NCBI RefSeq assembly: GCF_016654115.1
Contig: NZ_JAEQAZ010000013.1
Span: 1 to 64,000, forward strand
DNA length: 64,000 nt
Direction of reading: 5' to 3'
Source: Streptomyces sp. MBT53
GTDB lineage: Bacteria; Actinomycetota; Actinomycetes; Streptomycetales; Streptomycetaceae
The notes beneath the pieces are model-generated. The model saw only the letters and a list, made by a program, of their open reading frames with translations. It ran no database searches and was not told the DNA's origin. Every line of letters starts with the position of its first letter. Within the stretch, counting starts at the first letter, position 1. Both the position numbers and the translations under genes were made by a program. Shown here one piece after another: positions 17,039 to 25,921 of the stretch.

Positions 17039-17120
17039 ACGGCACCCGGGTGAGCCCGGCCTGGAGAGGCACCCCGGTGAGCCCGGCATAGAGAGGCGCC
17101 TGGCTGAGCCCGGCGCGAGG
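17024..17120. repeat. 27-bp imperfect tandem repeat overlapping a gene end
   Basis: GAGCCCGGC recurs at 17026, 17052, 17079 and 17106 (periods 26, 27, 27), within a unit reading approximately GTGAGCCCGGCnTnGAGAGG plus seven more bases. The first copy encodes the last residues and stop of the oxidoreductase (ASPA-stop); the others are downstream. Each unit contains a GGAG or GAGAG element. Possibly slippage-derived. Confidence 0.8.
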
Positions 17121-17265
17121 GGCGCGCACTGCGCCGCCCCGCACGCCCCCGCACTGAGCCACCGGCGCGATCTCGCGTCCACCCGCCGGACTCGACTACC
17201 GTTCACGCTCGGGAGTCACTCGCCTACGCTGTGGTGACCGGTTGGCGGACGGGTATGGGGGCGGC

Positions 17266-19593
17266 ATGGGATACGGCTTCGGACAGCGGCGCGGCGGTCA
17301 ACTCCCCGTCGAGTTGACCAGCTTCGTCGGACGCACCGGCGAACTCGCCGCGCTGCACGCCGAGTTGGCGCGTTCGCGGCTGGTCACGCTGGTCGGTCCG
17401 GGCGGTGTCGGCAAGAGCCGTACGGCGTTGCGGGCGGCCCGCGCGGTCACGGACCGGTTCGCCGACGGGGTGCGGCTGGTGGAGCTCTCCGCCCTGCGCG
17501 ACCCGGAGTTGGTGCCGCCGACCCTCGCGGGCGTACTGGAACTTCCCGAGCAGTCCGGCATGACGCCGCTCGACGCCATCGTGGAACACCTGCGCGGGCG
17601 GCGGATGTTGATCGTCCTCGACACCTGCGAGCACCTGGTCGACGCGTGCGCGATGCTCTGCGACGTCCTGCTGCGCGAGGCTCCTGGGCTGAGCGTGCTC
17701 GCCACCAGCAGGCAGCCGCTCGACGTGCCCGGCGAGCGCTGTCTGCCGATCGCGCCGCTGACCCGCGCCGACGCAGTCGACCTGTTCACCCAGCGCGCCG
17801 CCGCCGTCACCGGCGGCCCCGCCCTCGACGGCGCCGACCGGGAGCACGCCCTCGCGCTCGTCGACCGCCTCGACGGCATCCCCCTCGCCCTCGAACTCGC
17901 GGCCGTACGACTGCGGGCCGTACCCCTCTCCGAACTCGTCGCCCGCCTGGACCGCCACTGCGAGGTCCTGACCGGCGGCCGTCGCACGGCCCTCACCCGG
18001 CACCAGACCCTGCGCGCGGCCATCGACTGGTCCCACGACCTGTGCACACCCCAGGAGCAACTGCTCTGGGCACGGCTGTCGGTGTTCGCCGATTCCTTCG
18101 GACTGACCGCCGCCGAGCGGATCTGCGCAGGCGGTGCAGGCGGTGCGGGCGGTGCGGGCGACCTCGGTGGCGAGGATGTCGTCGAGGCGCTCATCGGACT
18201 CGTCGACAAGTCGGTCGTCCAACGCCTCGGCGAGGACGGGGGCCGCTACCGGCTCCTGGACACCATCCGCGAGTACGGCGCCGGGCGGCTCGCGGAGACC
18301 GAGGACGCCGAGGCCGTACGGCGGCGGCACTTCGCCCACTACGACGAACTCGTCGGCCGTTTCTGGGACGGCCTGGTGGGCCCGGCACAGGTCACGCTGC
18401 ACCACGCGGTGCGCGCGGAGATCGCCGACGTGCGGGCGGCCCTGGAGTACGGCTGCGCCACCGAGGGCCGGGCGGCGGACGCGCTGTGGCTGGCGACCCG
18501 GCTCGGGGCGTACTGGCGGGCGGCGGGGACGCTGTCCGAGGGCCGGTACTGGATCGACAAGGGGCTTGGAGCGGTCCAGCAGGACTCCCCCGTGCGGGCC
18601 TGGGCGCTGTTCATGACCGGGGTGTTCGGGATCTGGACGGCGGATCTGGAGACGGCGTTGGACCGGTTTCCCCAGGCCCTCGACCTGGCGCGGCGCGTCG
18701 GCGAGAGCCGGGTCGAGCTGTTCAGCGAGGGCTACTTGGCCGCCATGACCGTCCTCGGCGGCGCCGTCGAGGAGGGAATGGCGGCGCTCGATGCGGTCCG
18801 CGCGCGGATGGTCGCCGCGGACGACGCGCTGGGCATCGGCGTCGTCCACTACGAAGGAGCCCTGCTGTACGGGGCGTTGGGCTTCACTGACCGCGCCCTG
18901 GAGTGGTGCGAGGCGGGGCTGGCATATCTGGAGGGCCGGGGCGAACGCCAGTTGTACGGGTCCACGCTCACCGTCCAGGGCGTCATCCTGTGGCTGGTCG
19001 GGCGGCCCGAGGAGAGCGCGGCGGCGCTGCGCCGGGGCCTGGAGGCGGCGAGCGAGATCGGCGAGGTTCTCGTCGCGGCGCTCGCGTCCCTGGGGCTCGC
19101 CTGGCACGCGGCCGGACAGAAGCGGTACGTCAGGGCCTGCTGGCTGCTGGGCTACGCGGAGCACGCGCGCCGTCTCGGCGGTGACCCGGTCGGCATGCTG
19201 CCCCGGCTGCTGGAGGAGCAGGAGGCCCAGCAGCGGGCGGTGCGCGCGGCACTGGGCGACGAACCGTACGAACGCTGGCGGGAGGCGGGTGCCCGGATGT
19301 CGGGTCGCGAACTCCTGGACGCCGTAAGGGCGGACGCGGACGAGCCGCCCGGCGTTCCCGCGCCCCGCCCCGGCACCGCGGACGGCCGCCCCGCCGATCC
19401 CCTCACCCGCCGCGAGCGCGAGGTCGCCGCGCTGGTGACCCGGGGCCTGTCCAACCGGGAGATCGCCGAACGCCTCGTCATCTCCAAACGCACCGTGGAC
19501 GCCCACGTGGAGCACATCCTCGCCAAGCTGGGGATCACCTCCCGTACCGAGATCCTGGCCCCGGCACAGGCGGAGGGCACCTCGACGGCGTAG
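17266..19593 (+). CDS. Large LuxR-family ATPase regulator (AfsR/LAL-like)
   Basis: A 775-residue regulator. ATG 17266 follows a GGGGG stretch; an alternative TTG at 17242 is less attractive. The N-terminal STAND-type NTPase has [18 protein letters not shown], Walker [20 protein letters not shown] and Walker [15 protein letters not shown] winged-helix region follows ([20 protein letters not shown]), then TPR-like helices from about residue 360 to 680. A LuxR helix-turn-helix ends the protein ([20 protein letters not shown]). A glycine-alanine repeat (GGAGGAGGAG, about residue 290) is a low-complexity linker. Function: ATP-dependent activator of unknown genes. Confidence 0.9.
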   Translation: MGYGFGQRRGGQLPVELTSFVGRTGELAALHAELARSRLVTLVGPGGVGKSRTALRAARAVTDRFADGVRLVELSALRDPELVPPTLAGVLELPEQSGMTPLDAIVEHLRGRRMLIVLDTCEHLVDACAMLCDVLLREAPGLSVLATSRQPLDVPGERCLPIAPLTRADAVDLFTQRAAAVTGGPALDGADREHALALVDRLDGIPLALELAAVRLRAVPLSELVARLDRHCEVLTGGRRTALTRHQTLRAAIDWSHDLCTPQEQLLWARLSVFADSFGLTAAERICAGGAGGAGGAGDLGGEDVVEALIGLVDKSVVQRLGEDGGRYRLLDTIREYGAGRLAETEDAEAVRRRHFAHYDELVGRFWDGLVGPAQVTLHHAVRAEIADVRAALEYGCATEGRAADALWLATRLGAYWRAAGTLSEGRYWIDKGLGAVQQDSPVRAWALFMTGVFGIWTADLETALDRFPQALDLARRVGESRVELFSEGYLAAMTVLGGAVEEGMAALDAVRARMVAADDALGIGVVHYEGALLYGALGFTDRALEWCEAGLAYLEGRGERQLYGSTLTVQGVILWLVGRPEESAAALRRGLEAASEIGEVLVAALASLGLAWHAAGQKRYVRACWLLGYAEHARRLGGDPVGMLPRLLEEQEAQQRAVRAALGDEPYERWREAGARMSGRELLDAVRADADEPPGVPAPRPGTADGRPADPLTRREREVAALVTRGLSNREIAERLVISKRTVDAHVEHILAKLGITSRTEILAPAQAEGTSTA

Positions 19594-19826
19594 GTATCCC
19601 GGTGTGTCCGAGGGTCTCCGCATACCTAGGTACCCCCTGCCGAGCCCGCGCCGACGACTGGGTGCACGGATCTCCCGCGGTTCGCGCCCCCCGCAGCCTC
19701 CCGGCACCGCAGGCTGGTCCCACCGCCAGGGGAACGGAACGTCGCGGGCGCCGGCAGTGTTGGTCAACCCCACGGCTGTCATGGCAAGGCGCCCGCCACC
19801 GCACCTCCCCTGGCGGTACTCACATG

Positions 19827-19854
19827 GGGCTGCCCCTGTCGGCGGGGGCAGCCC
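19827..19854 (-). terminator. Terminator after the trypsin-like protease gene
   Basis: A perfect 10-bp stem GGGCTGCCCC / GGGGCAGCCC with an 8-nt loop, 15 bp past the protease stop. The rest of 19594-19826 shows no gene; a short TAGGTAT...ATACCTA inverted repeat at about 19590-19628 may end the rightward regulator transcript. Confidence 0.75.
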
Positions 19855-19868
19855 TCGGACAGGGCCGG

Positions 19869-20792
19869 TCAGCCGCGCCCGGCCCGCTCGTACATGGTCT
19901 TGGCGGTGGCGCCCAGGATCTCGCCGTACATCTTCGTCGGTTGGAGCGCGTCCAGCGAGCTGTTGACCGAGACGAGGGTGCCCTTCCCGGTGGCCTCGTC
20001 GAACCCGGCCAGCCACGGGCCGCCGCTGGAGCCGCCGGTCATGTCGCAGGGGATCATCTGCTGACCGTTTTCCTCCTTCTCCATGCCGACGCAGCGCAGG
20101 AGTTCCTCGCCGAGCTGGGGGTGGGTGGCGGGGTAGCCGAAGGACGAGACCTTCCCGCCGACCGCCCGGCCGAAGGCGACGGGCGTCCCGCCCACGACAT
20201 CGGTGAGCCTACGACCGCTCCTGTCCGCGTCGACGACCATCGCGGCCACGTCGTTCGTGCCCTCCTCGGCGAAGGTGCGCGGCGTCAGAACCGTACGGAC
20301 CGCGAAGGCGCCGTACGGCTGCCTGCCCTTGCCGTAGGCCGGGACGAACACCATGGACATGTTGGTGTTGACGGGCGAGGCGGAACGCCGGACGCAGTGG
20401 CCCGCCGTCATCACGACGGACCGGTTGGCGCTCGTGACGGCGGTGGCCGTGCACCAGGTGTCGGCCCCTCCGGCGTTGACCATGAAGAGCCGCCCCACGG
20501 TCTTCAACTCTGGACCGGTCCACGTCTTAGTCTTCGGCCCGGTCGGCCCGAGGTCCACGGACTTCCCCACGGCCTTGATCCGGGTCGGCGTCCAGTAGGC
20601 GAGGGCGTCCTTGCGTTCCTGGGCGGTGAACCCGAAGGAGGACACCGGGTCGGGGGCGGCGGCGACGCGGTCGGCGCCGGAGACCGCCGTGGCCGAGACC
20701 GGCACGGCGAGCGCGAGGGCCGCACCGGCGGCTGCAAGGGCCGTGGCTCGGCGGATCGAGCGCCCGTTCCCGGAAAGGGAGTTGTCGAACAT
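19869..20792 (-). CDS. Secreted trypsin-like serine peptidase (S1)
   Basis: About 307 residues from ATG 20792, chosen because GAGGAG lies upstream and a signal peptide follows (RRATALAAAGAALALAVPVSATA). The S1 triad is visible: His in VVMTAGHCV, Asp in EGTNDVAAMVVD, Ser in MTGGSSGGPWLAGFD. GGSSGGPW rather than GDSGGP is common among bacterial glutamyl-endopeptidase-like secreted proteases, so acidic-residue specificity is possible. It is last in a minus-strand group with an unknown 119-residue protein and a DUF4232 lipoprotein. The TGGACCGGTCCA word occurs inside (20511-20522). The space upstream of the start holds short tandem repeats. Confidence 0.9.
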   Translation of the reverse strand: MFDNSLSGNGRSIRRATALAAAGAALALAVPVSATAVSGADRVAAAPDPVSSFGFTAQERKDALAYWTPTRIKAVGKSVDLGPTGPKTKTWTGPELKTVGRLFMVNAGGADTWCTATAVTSANRSVVMTAGHCVRRSASPVNTNMSMVFVPAYGKGRQPYGAFAVRTVLTPRTFAEEGTNDVAAMVVDADRSGRRLTDVVGGTPVAFGRAVGGKVSSFGYPATHPQLGEELLRCVGMEKEENGQQMIPCDMTGGSSGGPWLAGFDEATGKGTLVSVNSSLDALQPTKMYGEILGATAKTMYERAGRG

Positions 20793-20810
20793 GGGGGGAT
20801 GTCTCCTCGA

Positions 20811-20872
20811 CTGGTTCAGGTGGTTCAGGTGGTTCATGTGCTTCAGGTCGTTCATGTGCTTCAGATGGTTCG
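20811..20872. repeat. Short tandem repeats in the protease leader
   Basis: On the minus strand CTGAACCAC-type 9-mers occur three times in a row and an 18-bp unit built on GAAGCACATGAAC occurs twice, between the stop of the 119-residue gene and the protease start. The repeats keep a periodicity of three, and could be translated if a start further upstream were used. Confidence 0.7.
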
Positions 20873-21220
20873 GGTGACCGGAGCGGCAGCTGTCTCGCGG
20901 AGAAACGCCAGGAACTCACCCACGGTGCTCTGCCAGAGCCTGCGTTCCACCAACGCGGTGTGCCGGCGTGCCAGTTCGCGGTCCTCGCCGTAGGCGAAGC
21001 TCGCGACCGGCGGGCCCTGGTGCACGCGGATGTCGATGCCGATCGGCTGGACCTCGTCGGCGGAGTGCAGGCCGACCGCGATGCCGATGATCTCCCAGGC
21101 GAGCACGCCCGCTCTCTTGAACGCGCCGTCGGACGAGGTGCGCCACACCACCTCGAAGTACTCGTGCGCGGGCGCCAGTAGATCGAGCCGCCGAGTCACG
21201 TCGTTCGCTGTACTGGACAC
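20861..21220 (-). CDS. Uncharacterised 119-residue protein beside a secreted protease
   Basis: GTG 21220 is preceded by AAGGACGAG. The product starts VSSTANDVTRRLDLLAPAHE and has an alternating helix-strand pattern (FEVVWRTSSDGAFKRAGVLA, GIAVGLHSADEVQPIGIDIR, VASFAYGEDRELARRHTALV) without signal peptide or membrane segment. I do not recognise the family. It lies about 70 bp upstream of the protease start on the same strand and may be cytoplasmic and co-expressed. A role as a protease-associated factor is only a guess from position. Confidence 0.7.
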   Translation of the reverse strand: MSSTANDVTRRLDLLAPAHEYFEVVWRTSSDGAFKRAGVLAWEIIGIAVGLHSADEVQPIGIDIRVHQGPPVASFAYGEDRELARRHTALVERRLWQSTVGEFLAFLRETAAAPVTRTI

Positions 21221-21273
21221 ACCTCGTCCTTTCTGTCTCTCTGTGCGGCAGGGAACTTCGCTGCGAGGACTGC

Positions 21274-22002
21274 CTAGTTGAGGGCGTCCTGGGGGTCGGC
21301 CAGCCAGTAGGTGGTGCTCAGGGAGCTGTCGATCCAGACGCCCTTGGCGGGCAGCGCGACCTTGACGCCCGAGCCCACGAAGTCGAGCGCGCGGTTCTGG
21401 AAGATCACCTTGAGCGTCTTCGCGGTGTAGCCGCCGGAGCCGCTTCCGTCGGCGGCGGAAAGGCGCACGCCCGCGTAACCCGACTGTCCGGGGCGGAGCG
21501 TGGTGACCGCCTGCGGCTGCGAGTCCTCGTCGACCGGGGGCACGGCCTGGGCGTCCTGGAAGTTCAGGGCCGGATAGCCGTACAGGTAGCAGGTCTTTGA
21601 GCCGGTGTTCTTGACGGCCAGCAGCAGGTGGTTGAGCGGACGGGTCACGGTCTGCGCGGTGACCTCGGTGTTGGCGCCGGTGCAGGTGACGGTGCCCGAA
21701 GAGTCCTTGGACCCGGTGGATCCCTTGGCGGCGGTGCTGCTCCGGCCCGACTTCGAGACCGTGACGGCCTTGTCCGTACCGGAGGCCGCGGCCCCGGTGT
21801 CCGTACCGGACGCACCGGATGTCCCGGACGCCCCGGACGTTCCGGGCGTCACGGTGGCGGAGGCGCCGCTGTCGGCGGCGGCCGGGTTGGACCGGTCCTG
21901 AGCGGCCTGCTCGGTTCCGCAGGCGGTCAGTGCGAGCGAGGCGGTCGCGGCGAGGCCGGCGGCGAGGAGGGCCGTGCGGCGGCGGAAGATCGTGTCGGAC
22001 AT
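21274..22002 (-). CDS. DUF4232 lipoprotein
   Basis: A 242-residue lipoprotein: RRRTALLAAGLAATASLALTAC ends with the lipobox LTAC (Cys28). A Ser/Gly/Ala/Thr-rich linker (SGASGTSGASGTD repeats, residues 46-100) is followed by a DUF4232 domain with VTCTGANTEVTAQ, LLLAVKNTGSKTCYLYGYP and TLRPGQSGYAGVRL. The domain is a surface beta-sandwich common in Streptomyces with unknown ligand. It is first in the three-gene minus-strand group ending in the protease, about 50 bp from the next gene. Confidence 0.85.
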   Translation of the reverse strand: MSDTIFRRRTALLAAGLAATASLALTACGTEQAAQDRSNPAAADSGASATVTPGTSGASGTSGASGTDTGAAASGTDKAVTVSKSGRSSTAAKGSTGSKDSSGTVTCTGANTEVTAQTVTRPLNHLLLAVKNTGSKTCYLYGYPALNFQDAQAVPPVDEDSQPQAVTTLRPGQSGYAGVRLSAADGSGSGGYTAKTLKVIFQNRALDFVGSGVKVALPAKGVWIDSSLSTTYWLADPQDALN

Positions 22003-22240
22003 GGTCAGGTTCCCCCTGGGTGCGGTGCTGAAGGCGAGCCACCCGGTTCGTGGTGGGTCGCGCTGTCGAACAACCGCAGCCTGCGCGGCGATCCGTCCCA
22101 GGGGCTACGACAGCCGGGGGATACGGGAAGCTGGAACGCTCGCACAGGGTCTGACCTGCGGGGACACCGGGTCCCTGGAACGCGTGGACGGGACGGGCAC
22201 CGGCCGTTGGAGCGGTCCGACCGGTGCCCGTGCCGCACGT

Positions 22241-23140
22241 TCAGCAGTACAGGTTGCCGCCCGGGGTGGTCCCCAGGATCGAGGTGAAGCGGTTGTAGGC
22301 GTCCACGCGGCTCTGCACCTGGGCGGGGCTCTTGCCGTCACACTCCACCGAGCCGTTGATGCTGCGGATGGTCTGGCCGAAACCGGCGCCGTTGACGATC
22401 GCGTTGTGCGGGGTCATGGAGCCGGGGCCGCTCTGGGTGTTCCAGTACCAGAGCGCGGTCTTCCAGGCCACGGCCGAGTCGTTCTGCACCAGCCAGGGGT
22501 TGTTGAGCAGGTCGATGCCCAACGCGTCCCCGGCCGCCTTGTAGTTGAAGTTCCAGCTGAGCTGCAGCGGACCGCGCCCGTAGTAGGCGGACTGACCGGC
22601 CGGGCAGCCGTACGGCTCGTTCCAGTTGCAGTACGTCGGGTAGTTGGCGGTGTTCTGCTCGACTATGTACACCAACCCGCCCGTCTCGTGGCTGACGTTG
22701 GCGAGGAAGGCGGCGGCCTCCTGCTTCTTCGTGGTGTCGCTGCCGGTGTTGGCGAAGCCCGGGTAGGCACTGAGGGCGGCGGTGAGACCGCTGTACGAGT
22801 AGAACGAATTCCGGCTCGGGAACATCTGGTTGAACTGCGCCTCGCTGACGACGAAGGTGCCGACGGGCGTGCCCGAACCGCCGTCGCACGCGTACGGCTC
22901 CCAGAACCAGGTGCTGATGACCGGGTCGTAGCCCGGGTTGTCGTGCTCGGCGATGTACGCCTTGCCGTCGGTGTAGCGGACGATGTTGCCGGTCACGTAC
23001 GACTGGCCGGCCACCCAGTTGGGGTAGCTGGAACAGGACGCGGCGGACGCGCCGGCGGCGGGGAGGACCACGGGCGTAAGGCTACCGAGGACGAGTGCGG
23101 TCAGTACTGCGGCGATGCGGCGTCTCGACACAGGGTTCAA
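22241..23140 (-). CDS. Secreted GH19 chitinase with N-terminal chitin-binding domain
   Basis: A 299-residue endochitinase. A signal peptide (RRRIAAVLTALVLGSLTPVV, cleavage near ASA) is followed by a CBM5/12-type binding module (YPNWVAGQSYVTGNIVRYTD to TWFWEPYAC, residues 40-85) and a GH19 catalytic domain. The catalytic glutamate is in AAFLANVSHETGGLVY; YYGRGPLQLSWNFNYKAAG is the conserved substrate-cleft stretch. The compact loop pattern is that of Streptomyces ChiF/ChiG-like enzymes. Two DasR-like palindromes lie 130-165 bp upstream, as expected for chitin-induced genes. It acts outside the cell on chitin. Confidence 0.95.
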   Translation of the reverse strand: MNPVSRRRIAAVLTALVLGSLTPVVLPAAGASAASCSSYPNWVAGQSYVTGNIVRYTDGKAYIAEHDNPGYDPVISTWFWEPYACDGGSGTPVGTFVVSEAQFNQMFPSRNSFYSYSGLTAALSAYPGFANTGSDTTKKQEAAAFLANVSHETGGLVYIVEQNTANYPTYCNWNEPYGCPAGQSAYYGRGPLQLSWNFNYKAAGDALGIDLLNNPWLVQNDSAVAWKTALWYWNTQSGPGSMTPHNAIVNGAGFGQTIRSINGSVECDGKSPAQVQSRVDAYNRFTSILGTTPGGNLYC

Positions 23141-23271
23141 CTCCTCTGTGGAGCACGGCCGTACCCCGCCAAGGGCAGGGCGAAGCGGAGCCTTGTGCGC
23201 ACGGGCCGGTCGGACCGGTCACGACGTGGGGGGCGGCCGTGGTGGGGGGATGACGTCACTCACTGAACCGT

Positions 23272-23304
23272 ATTGGTCTGTACCAGTCAAGGGTATAGAC
23301 CAGT
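23272..23304. promoter_or_regulatory. Two DasR-like responsive elements upstream of the chitinase
   Basis: ATTGGTCTGTACCAGT (23272-23287) and GGGTATAGACCAGT (23291-23304), each close to the dre consensus ACTGGTCTAGACCACT known for the GlcNAc regulator DasR. Read on the minus strand, TTGACTGGT occurs twice with a 19-bp period. They serve only the chitinase gene, since the neighbour on the other side ends at 23360. Confidence 0.6.
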
Positions 23305-23359
23305 CAACCCCGCGCCCCGGCAGCCGGGTTGCGACCGGCCCGTGCCGCGCCGACCCGCG

Positions 23360-25747
23360 TCACCTGCGCAGAGTCGTCACCTCCAGGCCCGGAGCACCGG
23401 CGATCTCCGCCTGGGTGAATCGTTCGGTGACCCACTCCTTGCGCGAGAACAGGCGGGTCTGGTCCGAGAAGTGGGGTGACGTCGGGTTCGCGGACTCCCC
23501 GTAGGTCAGGAGGGTGTGGGCGCGTGGCCCGGCGGGGGTCAGTTCGACGGTCATCAGGAAGCTGCTGCCGAAGGCGCCGGCGGTCGGGGTGCCGGTGCCC
23601 GAGTCGGGCCCCGCCTCCACGACGTCGAAACAGCCCACGTCACAGCCGGGCAGCGGGATGCCGTCCCACTTCTGTACGGCGCCGAGTTCGACGTCGACCG
23701 GGAGGTCACGGGTGGCGAACTCCTGGACGGCGTCGGCCAGGGCGTGCTGGACGCGCGGGTCGTCGCCGTTGAATCCCCTTGGTGTGGTGAGGGGTTGGGC
23801 TGGGTCGTAGGGGACGCGGCGCCAGGTGTCGGGCGGACCGCCGTCGAGGAGGCGGTTGTAGAACGTGCTCCAGAGCACGATGCCCCGGCTGGTGGTGTCG
23901 GCGCGGGTGTCCCAGCGGGCGAGGGTCGCGCACGCCTGCGTCACGTCGACCTGGGTGCCGTCCGTGGCCGTCAGGCTCGGATGGGCGCGGCACATGGCGA
24001 CGATGTCGTCGCGGCCCCTCTCGGCCGACAGGACCCGGTTGCCGAACATCGACGCGCCGAGAGTGTCCTCGGTGAAGCCCGGAGCACCCAACCCGTCTGT
24101 TCCGTCCCGGCGTTGGGCGATCATGCTCAGTCCCAGCTGGGCCCGCCCGTCGAGGTGGGGATCGATGTCGTACACGCCCGGGAGGCCGGTGATCGGCGCC
24201 TCCGGATTGACGTACTGGGGACCGTTGTTGGAGTTGGCGACGTAGTCGCTGCGCACCGACTTCGGCTGGTGGGAAGGACCGTAGACGCCGGGCACGAGTG
24301 CGTCGGGGTCACTGCCCCAGGCACAGGCCGACGTCGAACCGTCCAGGGCGGTGGGCCCCTGGTCCGCCGCGACGGTGCAGCGCTTCAGTTGCCCGTCGGT
24401 GAGGTGCGGTACGGCCGAGGAGTCGGTGAAGTACGTGTCGCCACTGGTATCGGCCGCGAGGGTGTAGGTCCACGGGACGCCCTGGAACGTGTCCTGGGCG
24501 GCGCGGAGTTGACCGAGGGTGCGCGCCTTCCCCATGGCCAGCCAGGTGTTCATGGAGCGCAGGTTGTCGGCGTTGGCGTCACGGATCGCGTAGGCGGTGG
24601 TCGTGGTCCAGCCGGACGACAGGACGGGGCCGAAGCGTGAGGTGTACAGCGTCCGTTCGACGGTCGACAGTGCACCGTCGACGCCGCGTACGGTGACCGG
24701 GACCGTACGGCGTTGCATCGGCACGGCCTTGCCGTCGAGCAGATAGCTGGTCGGGTCGCCGGGCGCGAGTTTGAGGGCGTAGAAGGAGCCGTGCTGGGCG
24801 TCGCTCGCGGTGTGCGTCCAGGCGAGGGTGCGGTTGTGGCCGATCTCCACCAGCGGGGTGCCGTAGAGGCCGGCGCCGGACACGTCCAGGGTGCCGGGGA
24901 TCGTCAACTGCACTTGGTAGAAGCGGAAGTTGCCCTCGGCCCAGGGCAGGTGCGGGTTGGCGAGCACCATCGCGTTGCCTGTGCGGGTGGCGTCCCGGCC
25001 GAGCGCCCAGCCGTTGCTGCCGACGTCGGCGGAGGCGAAGCCGAGACCGGCGAGGCCGTCGCGGGAGGCGGTTGTCGTGGCCGTCGAGGAGGCGGAGGCG
25101 GTCGGGGGCTGTGCGTCGCCGATGTCCGGGACCAACCGCACTGTCTCGGTCACCCTGTTGAGGTCGTAGACGACGTTCCACAGGTCGAGCGCGGTGATCG
25201 GCCGCACCCAGGGCTTGCCCTTGCAGCGTGCGTCCGGCAGCCGGTCCACTCCGGTGTCCCGGAGATAGCGGTTGTACCCGGCGGCGTATCCCTCGACCAT
25301 CCGCCGCAGTTCCGTCGTCGGACCCAACGGCGCCTTCTGGCCGAGCAGTCGGTGCACGGTCCCGGCGCGCAGCTGTCCGCCGTAGTAGGTGTCGCTCGCG
25401 AGGTCGGAGCCCGTACCGGAGTCTCCGTCGGGCCCGAAGAACCGGGACCGTTCACCCCGCAACGTCACTATCTGGTCGGCGAGTTCGCACACGTTGTCCT
25501 GTGCGAACGCGTACCCGTAGCCGTAGCCGAGCCCGTCGAAGTCCTGGGCCAGGATGTGCGGTACGCCGTACTCGGTCCGGCTGATGCGGACCGTGTGCCC
25601 GCCCTCGGCGACCGTCGTGGTGGCGGACGCGGGGGCGGGCAGCAGGGCCATGGTGGCCGAGGTGAGACAGAGGACGGCCCCCAGGGCTGCCGACCTGCCT
25701 GATAACAAACGTCTGTGACGCTTCGTCAGTTCTCCGGTTTCACGCAT
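23360..25747 (-). CDS. Penicillin-acylase-family Ntn hydrolase (acyl-homoserine-lactone or lipopeptide acylase-like)
   Basis: A 795-residue exported precursor. A long signal peptide runs to about residue 42. The alpha-chain motif is VRISRTEYGVPHILAQDFDG. Autocatalytic cleavage would occur at ASADVG/SNGWALG, freeing Ser244 as the beta-chain nucleophile; IGHNRTLAWTHT and YVANSNNGPQYVN provide the oxyanion residues. This layout fits the acylase group including AHL acylases and Streptomyces cyclic-lipopeptide acylases. Residue 15 is a TTA codon (25703-25705), predicting bldA-dependent late expression. ATG 25747 is preferred; an upstream in-frame start at 25783 is possible. Substrate is undetermined. 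Confidence 0.88.
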   Translation of the reverse strand: MRETGELTKRHRRLLSGRSAALGAVLCLTSATMALLPAPASATTTVAEGGHTVRISRTEYGVPHILAQDFDGLGYGYGYAFAQDNVCELADQIVTLRGERSRFFGPDGDSGTGSDLASDTYYGGQLRAGTVHRLLGQKAPLGPTTELRRMVEGYAAGYNRYLRDTGVDRLPDARCKGKPWVRPITALDLWNVVYDLNRVTETVRLVPDIGDAQPPTASASSTATTTASRDGLAGLGFASADVGSNGWALGRDATRTGNAMVLANPHLPWAEGNFRFYQVQLTIPGTLDVSGAGLYGTPLVEIGHNRTLAWTHTASDAQHGSFYALKLAPGDPTSYLLDGKAVPMQRRTVPVTVRGVDGALSTVERTLYTSRFGPVLSSGWTTTTAYAIRDANADNLRSMNTWLAMGKARTLGQLRAAQDTFQGVPWTYTLAADTSGDTYFTDSSAVPHLTDGQLKRCTVAADQGPTALDGSTSACAWGSDPDALVPGVYGPSHQPKSVRSDYVANSNNGPQYVNPEAPITGLPGVYDIDPHLDGRAQLGLSMIAQRRDGTDGLGAPGFTEDTLGASMFGNRVLSAERGRDDIVAMCRAHPSLTATDGTQVDVTQACATLARWDTRADTTSRGIVLWSTFYNRLLDGGPPDTWRRVPYDPAQPLTTPRGFNGDDPRVQHALADAVQEFATRDLPVDVELGAVQKWDGIPLPGCDVGCFDVVEAGPDSGTGTPTAGAFGSSFLMTVELTPAGPRAHTLLTYGESANPTSPHFSDQTRLFSRKEWVTERFTQAEIAGAPGLEVTTLRR

Positions 25748-25853
25748 GCCCGCCACCCTGCTGTGCAAACGGAGCGGCGGCATCCCGCCCTTGGCGGATT
25801 TCCGGGCCGGTCCCTCAGCCTCGGGATGTAGGCCCTGAGGCCCGGCACAGCAC

Positions 25854-25889
25854 GGCGCCCCGGTCGGGCTGCTGCTCGACCAGGGCGCC
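25854..25889 (-). terminator. Terminator after rpoA
   Basis: GGCGCCCCGGTCG pairs with CGACCAGGGCGCC with one mismatch across a 10-nt loop, 33 bp past the rpoA stop. No T-run, as is common in Streptomyces. It isolates rpoA from the acylase gene. Confidence 0.7.
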
Positions 25890-25921
25890 GGGACTTACCG
25901 CTTGCACCGTTCCAATACTGC

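Noticed and set aside
17224..20016. 930-codon minus-strand frame across the LuxR/ATPase gene
   Set aside because: Low-complexity shadow of the forward gene, no domain, no ribosome-binding site; the forward gene is unambiguous.
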